Positions 25,062 to 31,242 of a DNA stretch of 46,970 nt are shown here, in pieces. How positions within the stretch are numbered: the stretch's first letter is position 1; the number at the start of each line of letters is the position of its first letter. This DNA is from Minisyncoccota bacterium (GTDB lineage Bacteria > Patescibacteriota > Minisyncoccia > Phycocordibacterales > UBA5272): contig JAGOQU010000006.1 of NCBI GenBank assembly GCA_018063165.1, positions 1-46,970 of the forward strand, written 5' to 3'. The notes under the pieces were generated by a model. It saw nothing but the letters and a program-made list of their open reading frames with translations. It searched no databases and had not been told where the DNA came from. A program made the translations under genes and the position numbers.

Positions 25062-25157
25062 ATAAACCAAACTGCTTTGGTTTATGTTAGGGATCGAATG
25101 CGGGTCGGAAAATCATCTGCGACGAAGGAGCTGATTTTGTGACCGATCCCTACCAAC
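25062..25157 (+). ncRNA. Structured non-coding segment with tRNA T-arm-like inverted repeats
   Basis: A perfect 10-bp hairpin (ATAAACCAAA-CTGC-TTTGGTTTAT, 25062-25085) is followed by a longer imperfect one. Its outer arms are TAGGGATCG (25088-25096) and CGATCCCTA (25144-25152), and its inner arms GTCGGAAAATCA and TGATTTTGTGAC. The left arm TAGGGATCGAA is an 11-nt reverse complement of the neighbouring tRNA's T arm; the right arm repeats it directly. Expression, function and family are unknown; a decayed tRNA-derived repeat is equally possible. Confidence 0.4.
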
Positions 25158-25211
25158 CTAATTTTTAAAAATTTTACATATTTAGTACTATCTGATATCG
25201 TTATAGAATAT

Positions 25212-25613
25212 ATGGACAACTGTATTTTCTGCAAAATAGCAAAAGGAGAAGAAAAGTGTTGGAAAGTTTTTGAGAATGATAATGTGGTAGCTTTTTTTGA
25301 TTATAATCCAGTAAATGAATATCATACACTCGTTATACCAAAGCAACATTATAAGGATATTTTTAATACTCCTAAAGAAGAACTTCAACATATAATCTCA
25401 GCAATTAAAGAAATAGTTACAATATACAGAGAAAAACTTGGAATAAATAATATTCAAATTATTAATAGCTCAGGAGAAGAAGCACAGCAAGATGTATTCC
25501 ATATTCATTTTCATATAGTCCCTAGAAAAATTGGAGACGGTCAAGATATTAAATGGAAACCAAAAGAAGCTATTAGAAAAGAATTTGATGTTCTGTTAAC
25601 TAAAATATACTAA
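25212..25613 (+). CDS. HIT family nucleotide hydrolase
   Basis: A 133-residue histidine-triad protein of HinT type. The N-terminal zinc-like cysteine pair is CIFCKIAKGE (about 4-13), the nucleotide-contact segment is HTLVIPKQHYKD, and the catalytic triad is HIHFHIVPR (about 107-115), with GEEAQQDVFH just before it. HinT-like enzymes hydrolyse AMP-lysine and other nucleoside phosphoramidates. Length matches the family. A -10-like TATAGA immediately precedes the ATG with no Shine-Dalgarno sequence, in contrast to the cassette genes that follow. Confidence 0.94.
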   Translation: MDNCIFCKIAKGEEKCWKVFENDNVVAFFDYNPVNEYHTLVIPKQHYKDIFNTPKEELQHIISAIKEIVTIYREKLGINNIQIINSSGEEAQQDVFHIHFHIVPRKIGDGQDIKWKPKEAIRKEFDVLLTKIY

Positions 25614-25624
25614 CTATATCTTTT

Positions 25625-25693
25625 ACTTACCATATAGAGATATTTTCATACTTCCTCCAATCAAAGGTTCTGAACTTGGGTACCAGTTGGAGC
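25625..25693 (+). repeat. Cassette-boundary repeat R1
   Basis: First of four direct repeats. Shared blocks are TTTTCATACTT, CCAATCAAA, TTCTGAACTT and TACCAGTTGGAGC. It contains the near-palindrome GTTC-T-GAAC and the outer inverted pair CTCCAA...TTGGAG. Its end overlaps the -35 of the first cassette gene. Confidence 0.85.
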
Positions 25694-25715
25694 AAACCGA
25701 CAAAACTGGTATATA
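25687..25715 (+). promoter_or_regulatory. Putative promoter of the first cassette gene
   Basis: TTGGAG at 25687-25692, a 17-nt spacer, then TATATA at 25710-25715. The -10 lies inside a 15-bp hairpin (25700-25714 pairing with 25718-25732), a layout that could also be an operator. Confidence 0.45.
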
Positions 25716-25732
25716 TGATATACTAGTTTTGT
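25700..25732 (+). repeat. 15-bp inverted repeat directly after R1
   Basis: ACAAAACTGGTATAT pairs with ATATACTAGTTTTGT around an ATG loop, with one G:T pair. A strong hairpin also follows R2 and R3 at the same relative place but with unrelated sequence. Confidence 0.7.
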
Positions 25733-25757
25733 TCATTTCAATTCAGGAGTTCAAAAA

Positions 25758-26033
25758 ATGTTGCAACTTATTGTAATTCTTGCCGTCATCTTTGCTGGGT
25801 GGTTTATCGCTTCAACTTTCTCTACGGCCGTTCTGGTCATTCTGACAGTGCTAGGCATCAGCGCTTGGGTTTTGGTCAAGAAAGATGTCAAGGGGCGAGG
25901 TTTGGATGGAATTCTTCACATGCTCATCCTGGTTACCACATCCATCTTCTTTGTTTCAGTCTGGGTATCTTGGTACCTTGTGAACAACTTTGAGTTCGCT
26001 GGTCAGTTTCTTCGCACCTACATTTTGCGCTGA
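25758..26033 (+). CDS. Small membrane protein of the first cassette, unknown function
   Basis: A 91-residue very hydrophobic protein with three predicted membrane segments: about 2-17 (LQLIVILAVIFAGWFI), 23-40 (AVLVILTVLGISAWVLV) and 53-73 (ILHMLILVTTSIFFVSVWVSW). A short charged loop (KKDVKGRG) lies between the second and third. No family recognised. A good Shine-Dalgarno AGGAG (25745-25749) sits 8 nt before the ATG, and the gene is visibly richer in G+C than its surroundings, so it looks acquired. It ends in TGA and is followed by its own terminator and repeat R2. Confidence 0.7.
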   Translation: MLQLIVILAVIFAGWFIASTFSTAVLVILTVLGISAWVLVKKDVKGRGLDGILHMLILVTTSIFFVSVWVSWYLVNNFEFAGQFLRTYILR

Positions 26034-26043
26034 ACAAACTCAA

Positions 26044-26096
26044 TCCACCCCTTCGCAGAAAATCCACTCTGTCTTATTGGGGTGGTTTTCTTTTAT
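26044..26096 (+). terminator. Terminator of cassette 1
   Basis: CCACCCC (26045-26051) pairs with GGGGTGG (26079-26085) around a loop that itself contains CAGA/TCTG, followed by TTTTCTTTTA. The same GGTGG-TTTTCTTTT design ends the other two cassettes. Confidence 0.8.
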
Positions 26097-26160
26097 ATAA
26101 TCACCATATTTTCATACTTTTTCCAATCAAATATTCTGAACTTGTTTACCAGTTGGAGCC
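26097..26160 (+). repeat. Cassette-boundary repeat R2
   Basis: Second copy, beginning right after the terminator of cassette 1. It keeps TTTTCATACTT, CCAATCAAA, TTCTGAACTT and TACCAGTTGGAGC. The hairpin TGAAAAGCAC/GTGCTTTTCA (26163-26194) follows immediately. Confidence 0.85.
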
Positions 26161-26224
26161 CTTGAAAAGCACTTTTTAGATAAGGTGCTTTTCATTTACC
26201 TAGTTAGGGTTCAGAACTCACTTC

Positions 26225-26253
26225 TTGCCTAACACTGAATTTTATTGTAGTGT
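26225..26253 (+). promoter_or_regulatory. Putative promoter of the second cassette gene
   Basis: TTGCCT (26225-26230), 17-nt spacer ending in TTTTATTG, then TAGTGT (26248-26253). The third cassette has the same arrangement (TTGACA, 17 nt ending ATATTG, TAGTAT). Predicted leader is about 44 nt with SD-like AAAGGAA. Confidence 0.5.
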
Positions 26254-26303
26254 TTGTTTTGTCAAGTTACATTTCCCATTAACTCTCAAGAAAGGAATCC
26301 TAC

Positions 26304-26606
26304 GTGGACCATCAATTGAAACTTCTAAAAGACGCGGGGCTGCCCGCTCCTCAAAATCTACTCAGCAAGAACATCAAACTTGAGATTGATATTGGTGAAG
26401 TGTGGACGACAATCATCTCAGTATCCACAATCGCCAATGACGATGGCTATCCTGAGCTTGGCGTTGCTTCTGCGCTTTTCAGAGGCGATACCGTCGTAAG
26501 TATTCAAGTTCGTGAAGGAGGAGAGTTCTTTTGTCGATATAAGTACATGTCAAACAGAGGAGAGCAACAATCAGGTACGTACCCCTGCAAGATGACACTC
26601 CTCTGA
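26304..26606 (+). CDS. Small soluble protein of the second cassette, unknown function
   Basis: A 100-residue soluble protein starting with GTG, supported by the Shine-Dalgarno AAAGGAA (26291-26297) about 6 nt upstream. Beta-rich pattern (IKLEIDIGEVWTTIISVSTI, TVVSIQVREGGEFFCRYKY) with two cysteines (about residues 78 and 95). No family recognised. It ends in TGA and is followed by the terminator of cassette 2 and repeat R3. Codon choice and G+C content again differ from the chromosome around it. Confidence 0.65.
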   Translation: MDHQLKLLKDAGLPAPQNLLSKNIKLEIDIGEVWTTIISVSTIANDDGYPELGVASALFRGDTVVSIQVREGGEFFCRYKYMSNRGEQQSGTYPCKMTLL

Positions 26607-26631
26607 AGAAACTTTAGCTGATACACAACCC

Positions 26632-26670
26632 CCACCGAAAGCCACCGCGCGTTCGGTGGTCTTTCTTTTA
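26632..26670 (+). terminator. Terminator of cassette 2
   Basis: CCACCGAA (26632-26639) pairs with TTCGGTGG (26652-26659), followed by TCTTTCTTTTA. The CCACCGAAAGCCA 5' half is shared with the cassette 3 terminator. Confidence 0.85.
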
Positions 26671-26735
26671 TACACCCACCACATTTCCATACTTCACCCA
26701 AACAAATGTTCTGAACTTATGTACCAGTTGAAGCC
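26670..26735 (+). repeat. Cassette-boundary repeat R3
   Basis: Third copy: TTTCCATACTT, CCAAACAAA, TTCTGAACTT, TACCAGTTGAAGCC. A long hairpin (26733-26773) follows immediately. Confidence 0.83.
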
Positions 26736-26971
26736 AAATGAAACACACCCTTACGGGGTGTTTTTCATTTGGCATAGTGGAGAAAGTGACCTGCGTCACT
26801 TTCGTGTAGGCGACTAGTAAGTCGTACCGAGAGGAGATCGAATAGGCGAATTAGCAAATTCGGTTCTCGGAACTAGAGGAGTCTCCTGTTTTTGAATCAG
26901 CAGATTCACGTCTTGGACGAAATTAAATCTTAAACGAGACGAGGTAACTGATCCTGAAACTAGCAAGTTCA
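26733..26971 (+). ncRNA. Highly structured non-coding region with repeated AGYA-loop hairpins
   Basis: No coding frame. It begins with the stem GCCAAATGAAA.../...TTTCATTTGGC (26733-26773) and GAAAGTGAC-CTGC-GTCACTTTC (26782-26803). Four small hairpins share an AGYA loop: CGACT-AGTA-AGTCG (26811-26824), CGAATT-AGCA-AATTCG (26847-26862), TGAATC-AGCA-GATTCA (26893-26908), TGAAACT-AGCA-AGTTCA (26955-26971, one bulge). CCGAGA/TCTCGG encloses the second one, and AGGAG-T-CTCCT and CGTC-TTG-GACG lie between. A promoter for the next ORF lies downstream, so this is not simply that ORF's leader. It does not match an RNA family I can name. Confidence 0.55.
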
Positions 26972-26997
26972 CATCTTTAACTTACCCACGAGTTATT

Positions 26998-27026
26998 TTG
27001 ACAATATTAATATTATATTGTAGTAT
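26998..27026 (+). promoter_or_regulatory. Sigma70-type promoter of the third cassette gene
   Basis: Perfect -35 TTGACA (26998-27003), 17-nt A+T spacer, -10 TAGTAT (27021-27026). Predicted start near 27033, giving a leader of about 22 nt that contains AGGAG (27044-27048). Confidence 0.7.
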
Positions 27027-27054
27027 CTCCTTATCGTTCATTTAGGAGCTTGTT

Positions 27055-27405
27055 ATGAAACCAATACTTGTATTTAGCCAAATGGTGATGCAATCCAATA
27101 CATTTGTCAGATTTGCTTGTGACAACGTCCCAAATATTCTGATTGGTGATACTTTTTTATTACCACTAATGACAACAAAGGAAGCTGCTGAGTTTGGCTT
27201 TGCAACTTTAAAAAAACGACATTGGCAGGGCGGACAGTTAGTCCTCTCATGCGCAGTTAGTGAAGCTCTTCTTAAATATTTAGTTAAAATAGCAACTAAA
27301 GCAGAAGGCCACCATTTTATTTTTAATTTACCAGACCAAGACTGGTTACAACAACACGAAGATACTTCAACTGACTTCATTGAAGATAGAAGATATATGT
27401 TTTAA
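27055..27405 (+). CDS. Soluble protein of the third cassette, unknown function
   Basis: A 116-residue soluble protein with no membrane segment or recognised motif. The sequence mixes short hydrophobic strands (PILVFSQMVMQS, GDTFLLPLMTT) with helical stretches (TKEAAEFGFATLKKR, AVSEALLKYLVKIATKAE) and an acidic C-terminus (QQHEDTSTDFIEDRRYMF). AGGAG lies 6 nt before the ATG. It has its own promoter and terminator and sits between repeats R3 and R4. No toxin-antitoxin or defence domain is visible. Confidence 0.65.
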   Translation: MKPILVFSQMVMQSNTFVRFACDNVPNILIGDTFLLPLMTTKEAAEFGFATLKKRHWQGGQLVLSCAVSEALLKYLVKIATKAEGHHFIFNLPDQDWLQQHEDTSTDFIEDRRYMF

Positions 27406-27413
27406 CAATGATA

Positions 27414-27450
27414 CCACCGAAAGCCATTGCTTGTCGGTGGTTTTCTTTTC
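27414..27450 (+). terminator. Terminator of cassette 3
   Basis: CCACCGA (27414-27420) pairs with TCGGTGG (27434-27440), followed by TTTTCTTTTC, the same design as cassette 2. Confidence 0.83.
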
Positions 27451-27517
27451 ATATACTCACTATATTTTCACACTTACTCAATCAAAAGTTTTGAACCTGT
27501 ATTACTAGAAATGCGGA
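27450..27517 (+). repeat. Cassette-boundary repeat R4, degenerate
   Basis: Fourth copy. The left half is conserved (TTTTCACACTT, CAATCAAA, TTTTGAACCT) but the right half (TATTACTAGAAATG) has diverged from TACCAGTTGGAGC. No hairpin follows and normal chromosomal genes resume, so this is the end of the array. Confidence 0.7.
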
Positions 27518-27562
27518 ATAAGAATCGTATCCCAATGTCAAAATAATTTAAATATATTTATT

Positions 27563-27814
27563 TTAACGATGCACACACCCAATCCAACAACAAGGTCTAC
27601 GTTTTCCTGCTACAAGATTTTCACACATTATTTTTATTCTACGATTTCTTGTTTCTAATTTTTTAGCAGATTCGATCCAACAAATCCATTCATTTCGCGC
27701 TAGTGGAGTAATACTATTCCAAATCTCAAACACCTGATGATGTGATAAAAATATTTCTTGTAAATCTGTTGGAGTTTTGTGTATGGTATTTGTAGTAATG
27801 TTTTTATTAGACAT
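27563..27814 (-). CDS. YdeI/OmpD-associated family protein (short)
   Basis: An 83-residue protein matching the C-terminal part of the YdeI / OmpD-associated (bacteriocin-protection) family: ARNEWICWIESAKKLETRNR, then a basic segment and the signature RRPCCWIGCVHR at the extreme C-terminus, where the family reads RPCCWPGC-x-HR. The family is named for a genetic link to antimicrobial peptide resistance in Salmonella; the biochemical function is unknown. The four cysteine/histidine residues at the end may bind metal. It is A+T-rich and has no Shine-Dalgarno sequence, unlike the adjacent cassette genes. Confidence 0.85.
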   Translation of the reverse strand: MSNKNITTNTIHKTPTDLQEIFLSHHQVFEIWNSITPLARNEWICWIESAKKLETRNRRIKIMCENLVAGKRRPCCWIGCVHR

Positions 27815-27883
27815 AGTATAAATTTTATCATAGTAAATCTACTATTTACATGTAAGTTTATTTTGTTACTTATGTTTAAAAAC

Positions 27884-27914
27884 TAAAATCACCCTCAAGT
27901 AGGGGATGATTTTA
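27884..27914 (-). terminator. Terminator after the small Gly-rich membrane protein
   Basis: Stem TAAAATCA-CCCT pairing with AGGG-(GA)-TGATTTTA, with a short loop and T-run on the minus-strand 3' side. It lies 27 nt beyond the stop of the 27941-28168 gene. Confidence 0.7.
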
Positions 27915-27940
27915 TAAAAACTTTATTAAGTTAGATCTAA

Positions 27941-28168
27941 CTACTGTGTTTTTGTTGTTGAAGATGTACTAGCTCTTTCCATATTAACTCTATTTCCATT
28001 TTCATACCCATTCATCATTTTTTGAGAACCTCTATGTCCACCATCTCTCATATCTCTACTATATCCTCCTTTAGAAGAACTCATAGCCACACCAACAATA
28101 CCACCAACAATACCTCCTATTAAACTTGCAAGAAGTACTGTGATAATCAATTTCTTATCTATGTGCAT
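27941..28168 (-). CDS. Small single-span membrane protein, unknown
   Basis: A 75-residue protein: short basic start (MHIDKK), one glycine-rich membrane helix (about 7-29, LIITVLLASLIGGIVGGIVGVAM) containing GxxxG-type packing motifs, then a polar, glycine- and arginine-rich tail ending in Ser/Thr. No family recognised. GxxxG helices usually pack against each other, so oligomerisation is plausible. It has its own terminator and no Shine-Dalgarno sequence. Confidence 0.65.
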   Translation of the reverse strand: MHIDKKLIITVLLASLIGGIVGGIVGVAMSSSKGGYSRDMRDGGHRGSQKMMNGYENGNRVNMERASTSSTTKTQ

Positions 28169-28241
28169 ATTTTTATTATTTATTTTATTTACATATACTA
28201 TTACGTAATAACGTTTAATTTTCTTTCAAAGTGAAACAAAA

Positions 28242-28274
28242 TAAAAAACTTCGCTATTAAAGCGAAGTTTTTTA
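28242..28274 (-). terminator. Terminator after the polytopic membrane protein
   Basis: A 14-bp stem TAAAAAACTTCGCT/AGCGAAGTTTTTTA with a 5-nt loop, 26 nt beyond the stop of the 28300-29022 gene. Confidence 0.88.
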
Positions 28275-28299
28275 TTAGACAAACAAACTACATTATTTT

Positions 28300-29022
28300 T
28301 TAGTGTGTATGAACTTCAAGCTTTCTATATAGGTGTGCAAAAGCGAAGAGAGAAACAGGAACAGTTAAGAAAAGTCCTACTCCAAATGCTAATAAACCAA
28401 GAATATTAAGAGCTAAAAGTATAATAAGGAAAGCAAAGAGTTTCCAGAAAACACAGCATGTTAACTTTCTTGTATGCTTGATGATTTCAAGTATAGACAT
28501 GTGTTCATTTTCAAGGAGAACATACGGATAAAACTTAAAACAAATCATAACATATACACCAGGAATGATAAGAAGCGCTGTTCCTATTAAAATAGCAAGT
28601 AACTGAGGTGTGACAGCATTAAAACCTAAAAACACCAAAGTCTGAAGTGTTGCTAAAAACGCACCAACAAAAGGGATAAAACATATAGACAAGAACAATA
28701 CGTATAGAATTGTTAGTGTTAAAAAACTTAAAACTACTTTTGGTGATTTTAATTTATTAAATAAATCTGCAAATGTAAAACTTTCGTTACGAACAATAAT
28801 GAGAGACATTGAAACAGCTGAAAGAGCTATAAGTAATGCAACTAACTGTTCTAATAGAGGAACACCTTTGAAAGCTAAAAAACCAAGTAGGTGAACACCG
28901 CTTACAGCACTCATAATTACTGAATAAATAATAAAAGAACAGATCAAAAACCATGCATGTTGTTTTGTCTTAGACCATGCGAAACCAAATATTTCTTCAA
29001 AATTAAAATGTTGTTTTGTCAT
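28300..29022 (-). CDS. Polytopic membrane protein (DUF975/GdpD-membrane-domain-like)
   Basis: A 240-residue integral membrane protein with about six hydrophobic helices in pairs. The start FNFEEIFGFAWSKTKQHAWF is typical of a family of small membrane proteins annotated as glycerophosphodiester-phosphodiesterase membrane domain or DUF975. The conserved middle segment is IPGVYVMICFKFYPYVLLEN and the helix after it starts SILEIIKHTRKLT. No catalytic domain is attached. An extended -10 (TGATATACT) lies 8 nt before the ATG. Confidence 0.75.
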   Translation of the reverse strand: MTKQHFNFEEIFGFAWSKTKQHAWFLICSFIIYSVIMSAVSGVHLLGFLAFKGVPLLEQLVALLIALSAVSMSLIIVRNESFTFADLFNKLKSPKVVLSFLTLTILYVLFLSICFIPFVGAFLATLQTLVFLGFNAVTPQLLAILIGTALLIIPGVYVMICFKFYPYVLLENEHMSILEIIKHTRKLTCCVFWKLFAFLIILLALNILGLLAFGVGLFLTVPVSLFAFAHLYRKLEVHTH

Positions 29023-29030
29023 ATGTTATG

Positions 29031-29039
29031 AGTATATCA
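29031..29039 (-). promoter_or_regulatory. Extended -10 of the polytopic membrane protein gene, predicted leaderless
   Basis: TGA-TATACT on the minus strand; the hexamer ends 8 nt before the ATG. Confidence 0.6.
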
Positions 29040-29167
29040 AACTATAGCATTTGAAAATTCTTTTTTTATAGAAAACTGTGTATAAGAATTGACTATACGC
29101 ATCTAACATATTTGGTATATACTAAAGAGTGTAGATTACATTTATTAGTTAGTTATAGAAAAACTAT

Positions 29168-29530
29168 ATGCATATAATAATTACTGGTGTTCATATGGAA
29201 ATGACTGATGCTATACGTACATACGCAACAGAAAAAATGAATACACTTGAAAAATTTGTACCAAAAGATGATACGAGCGCAAAACTAACTCTTGAACTTT
29301 CAAAAACAACAAATCACCATACTCATGGTGATGTGTTTCAAGCAGAAGCAGATCTTCGCATGAGGGGAAAGACAATAACACTTAGATCAACACAAGACGA
29401 TCTTTATAAAGCAATAGACATACTCAAGGACATGCTTTCTCGTGAACTTTCTTCTCACAAAGACAAAGAACAATCTCTGTTCAGAAGAGGTGCACACAGA
29501 GTAAAAAATATGTTTAAAAAAATAGTATAA
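29168..29530 (+). CDS. hpf: Ribosome hibernation-promoting factor (HPF/RaiA family, short form)
   Basis: A 120-residue protein of the HPF/YfiA family: MHIIITGVHMEMTDAIRTYA (first strand and helix), the KLTLELSKTT-x-HHTHGD-x-FQAEADLRMRGKTI strands that sit in the 30S mRNA channel, and the helix DDLYKAIDILKDMLSRELSSH. A basic tail (FRRGAHRVKNMFKK) follows, but there is no long-form dimerisation domain. It inactivates ribosomes in stationary phase. A -10 like TGGTATATACT ends about 45 nt upstream, so this gene has a leader, unlike many of its neighbours. The cyclophilin gene follows after 12 nt. Confidence 0.93.
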   Translation: MHIIITGVHMEMTDAIRTYATEKMNTLEKFVPKDDTSAKLTLELSKTTNHHTHGDVFQAEADLRMRGKTITLRSTQDDLYKAIDILKDMLSRELSSHKDKEQSLFRRGAHRVKNMFKKIV

Positions 29531-29542
29531 AAGTAAAAGCTC

Positions 29543-30268
29543 ATGGATAAAGAAACAAGAATAACACACATAACTATAGGTACCCTTATTATTATTTTGG
29601 TAGGTATTGCTTATTTTTTACAAAAAACTGAGGAAACCATTGATACAAAAACTCAAGAGGTAAAACCTGTAACAAAAAAAGTAGTACAAGCTCCTACAAA
29701 AATAATAACAAGTACAAGTACTGCCACAACCACACCAATAACTAATTCAAGTTCTACAACTATGCAACCATCACAAAAAATAACACGAGGAATTATCACT
29801 ACCAATAAAGGAGTTATAGAAATTTCTTTCTTAGACACAACACCAAACACAGTAAAAAATTTCGTAACATTAGCTCAGTCAAAGTTTTATGATGGTGTAC
29901 GTTTCCATCGTGTTATTAAAGATTTTATGATACAAGCAGGTGATCCATTTTCTAAAGATAAAGAGAAAATGTCTAGCTGGGGAACAGGAGGTCCAGGATA
30001 TACCTTTAATGATGAACTTACAGGAAAAGAACAGTATACGTTCGGAACTCTTGCTATGGCCAACGCAGGACCTAATACTAATGGATCTCAATTCTTTATA
30101 GTGACAGCAAATCCTTCAGTACCACTTCCTCCAAACTATACAGTGTTTGGAAAAGTTACAAGAGGCATGGATATTGCAACAAAAATTCAAGATGTTGCAA
30201 CCACAGGATCTCCAAGCGATAGACCACTAGAAGATATTGTTATTGAAAAAATAGAAGTAATGGAATAA
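29543..30268 (+). CDS. Membrane-anchored cyclophilin-type peptidyl-prolyl isomerase
   Basis: A 241-residue protein. An N-terminal membrane segment (about 9-27, ITIGTLIIILVGIAYFL) and a Thr/Ser-rich linker (about 45-80) place a cyclophilin domain (about 85-240) outside the membrane. The active-site motifs are FHRVIKDFMIQAGDP, GPGYTFNDEL, LAMANAGPNTNGSQFFI and NYTVFGKVTRGMD; the catalytic Arg of FHR and the Gln of GSQFF are present. It isomerises X-Pro bonds in secreted proteins, which would help fold the large surface proteins nearby (inference). Confidence 0.94.
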   Translation: MDKETRITHITIGTLIIILVGIAYFLQKTEETIDTKTQEVKPVTKKVVQAPTKIITSTSTATTTPITNSSSTTMQPSQKITRGIITTNKGVIEISFLDTTPNTVKNFVTLAQSKFYDGVRFHRVIKDFMIQAGDPFSKDKEKMSSWGTGGPGYTFNDELTGKEQYTFGTLAMANAGPNTNGSQFFIVTANPSVPLPPNYTVFGKVTRGMDIATKIQDVATTGSPSDRPLEDIVIEKIEVME

Positions 30269-30289
30269 TTCATTCACTTTTTCAAATAT

Positions 30290-30318
30290 AAAAATGAGAC
30301 AATAGTTGTCTCATTTTT
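30290..30318. terminator. Bidirectional terminator between cyclophilin and fmt
   Basis: A 13-bp stem AAAAATGAGACAA/TTGTCTCATTTTT with a TAG loop between converging genes; A- and T-runs on either side suit both directions. Confidence 0.88.
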
Positions 30319-30339
30319 TTATACGAGATAAAAAATATT

Positions 30340-31221
30340 TTATTTACTATATCCTCTTAAAAAACTTTGAAAGTCCATTTCTTTTTTTCCTTCTGGTACA
30401 ACAGAAAGAATAATATCTTTAGCAGTTTGATCGTCTGACATATATGTTGTCATATCAATTGAAGCAACCTTAACACGTATTGTTTTTCCGTCATGCTTAT
30501 GGAAAAAATATACTGACGGCCAAGGAGTAAGTGCTCTAAACTTACATCTAACATCATTAGCGTTTATGTTTAGTGTTATCTCTCCTATTTCTTTAGTTAT
30601 TTTTTTACAAATAGATGCTTTACTGTGATCTTGTTCTTTTGGAATAAGTGTTCCTTCTAGGTAATGTGGTAAAACTTGCACCAGAAGCTCTCCTCCACGT
30701 TGACCAGACTCAACCTCTAATGTACCAGAGGTTACTTCAGGGTTAAGAGTGAACGCATTTTGAGCTACTATTGGCCCGTGATCCATCTCTTTATCAAGCT
30801 TAATGATTGTTACACCTGTGATCAGATCACCATGTAAAAGAGTTGATTCTATAGGGGAAGGACCACGATACAAAGGGAGGAGTGAAGGATGCACATTAAG
30901 CACACCATGAACTGGCAATATAAGAATATTTTCTGGAATTATTTTTCCATATGAAGCGACGATAAAAAGATCAGCATGCACTAAAGATAAAGTTTCAAAA
31001 AAATCTTGATCTAACTTTTTAGGTTGAAAGACGTCTATACCTTTAGAATCAGCCCATGTTTTTATGTGTGGAGAAGTAAGTTGCATATGTCTACCTTGAA
31101 GCGAGTCAGGTTTTGTTACTATTGCTTTTGGCGTATAACCTCCTCGCATAAGAGAAGCAAGCACACTTTCAGCTAATGCTCCTGTTCCAAAAAAAACGTA
31201 TGATACATTTGTTGTTGTCAT
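30340..31221 (-). CDS. fmt: Methionyl-tRNA formyltransferase
   Basis: A 293-residue formyltransferase. Recognisable blocks: VFFGTGALAESVLASL at the N-terminus, VASYGKIIPENIL, the catalytic segment LNVHPSLLPLYRGPSPIEST (Asn and His of the formyl transfer site), and TGVTIIKLDKEMDHGPI with the catalytic Asp. The C-terminal OB-like domain is present but short. It formylates initiator Met-tRNA using 10-formyl-THF. It is downstream of def (21 nt) and priA, the common bacterial order. Confidence 0.95.
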   Translation of the reverse strand: MTTTNVSYVFFGTGALAESVLASLMRGGYTPKAIVTKPDSLQGRHMQLTSPHIKTWADSKGIDVFQPKKLDQDFFETLSLVHADLFIVASYGKIIPENILILPVHGVLNVHPSLLPLYRGPSPIESTLLHGDLITGVTIIKLDKEMDHGPIVAQNAFTLNPEVTSGTLEVESGQRGGELLVQVLPHYLEGTLIPKEQDHSKASICKKITKEIGEITLNINANDVRCKFRALTPWPSVYFFHKHDGKTIRVKVASIDMTTYMSDDQTAKDIILSVVPEGKKEMDFQSFLRGYSK

Positions 31222-31242
31222 GAATTGTTTATTTAACTATTT

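Noticed and set aside
26504-26701. Minus-strand 65-codon ORF in cassette 2
   Set aside because: It spans the terminator and is antisense to the GTG-started gene that has a good ribosome-binding site.
25625-27517. Firm call of a classical integron
   Set aside because: No integrase gene in the window and the repeat ends do not strictly fit the attC R' consensus; kept as a cassette-like hypothesis only.
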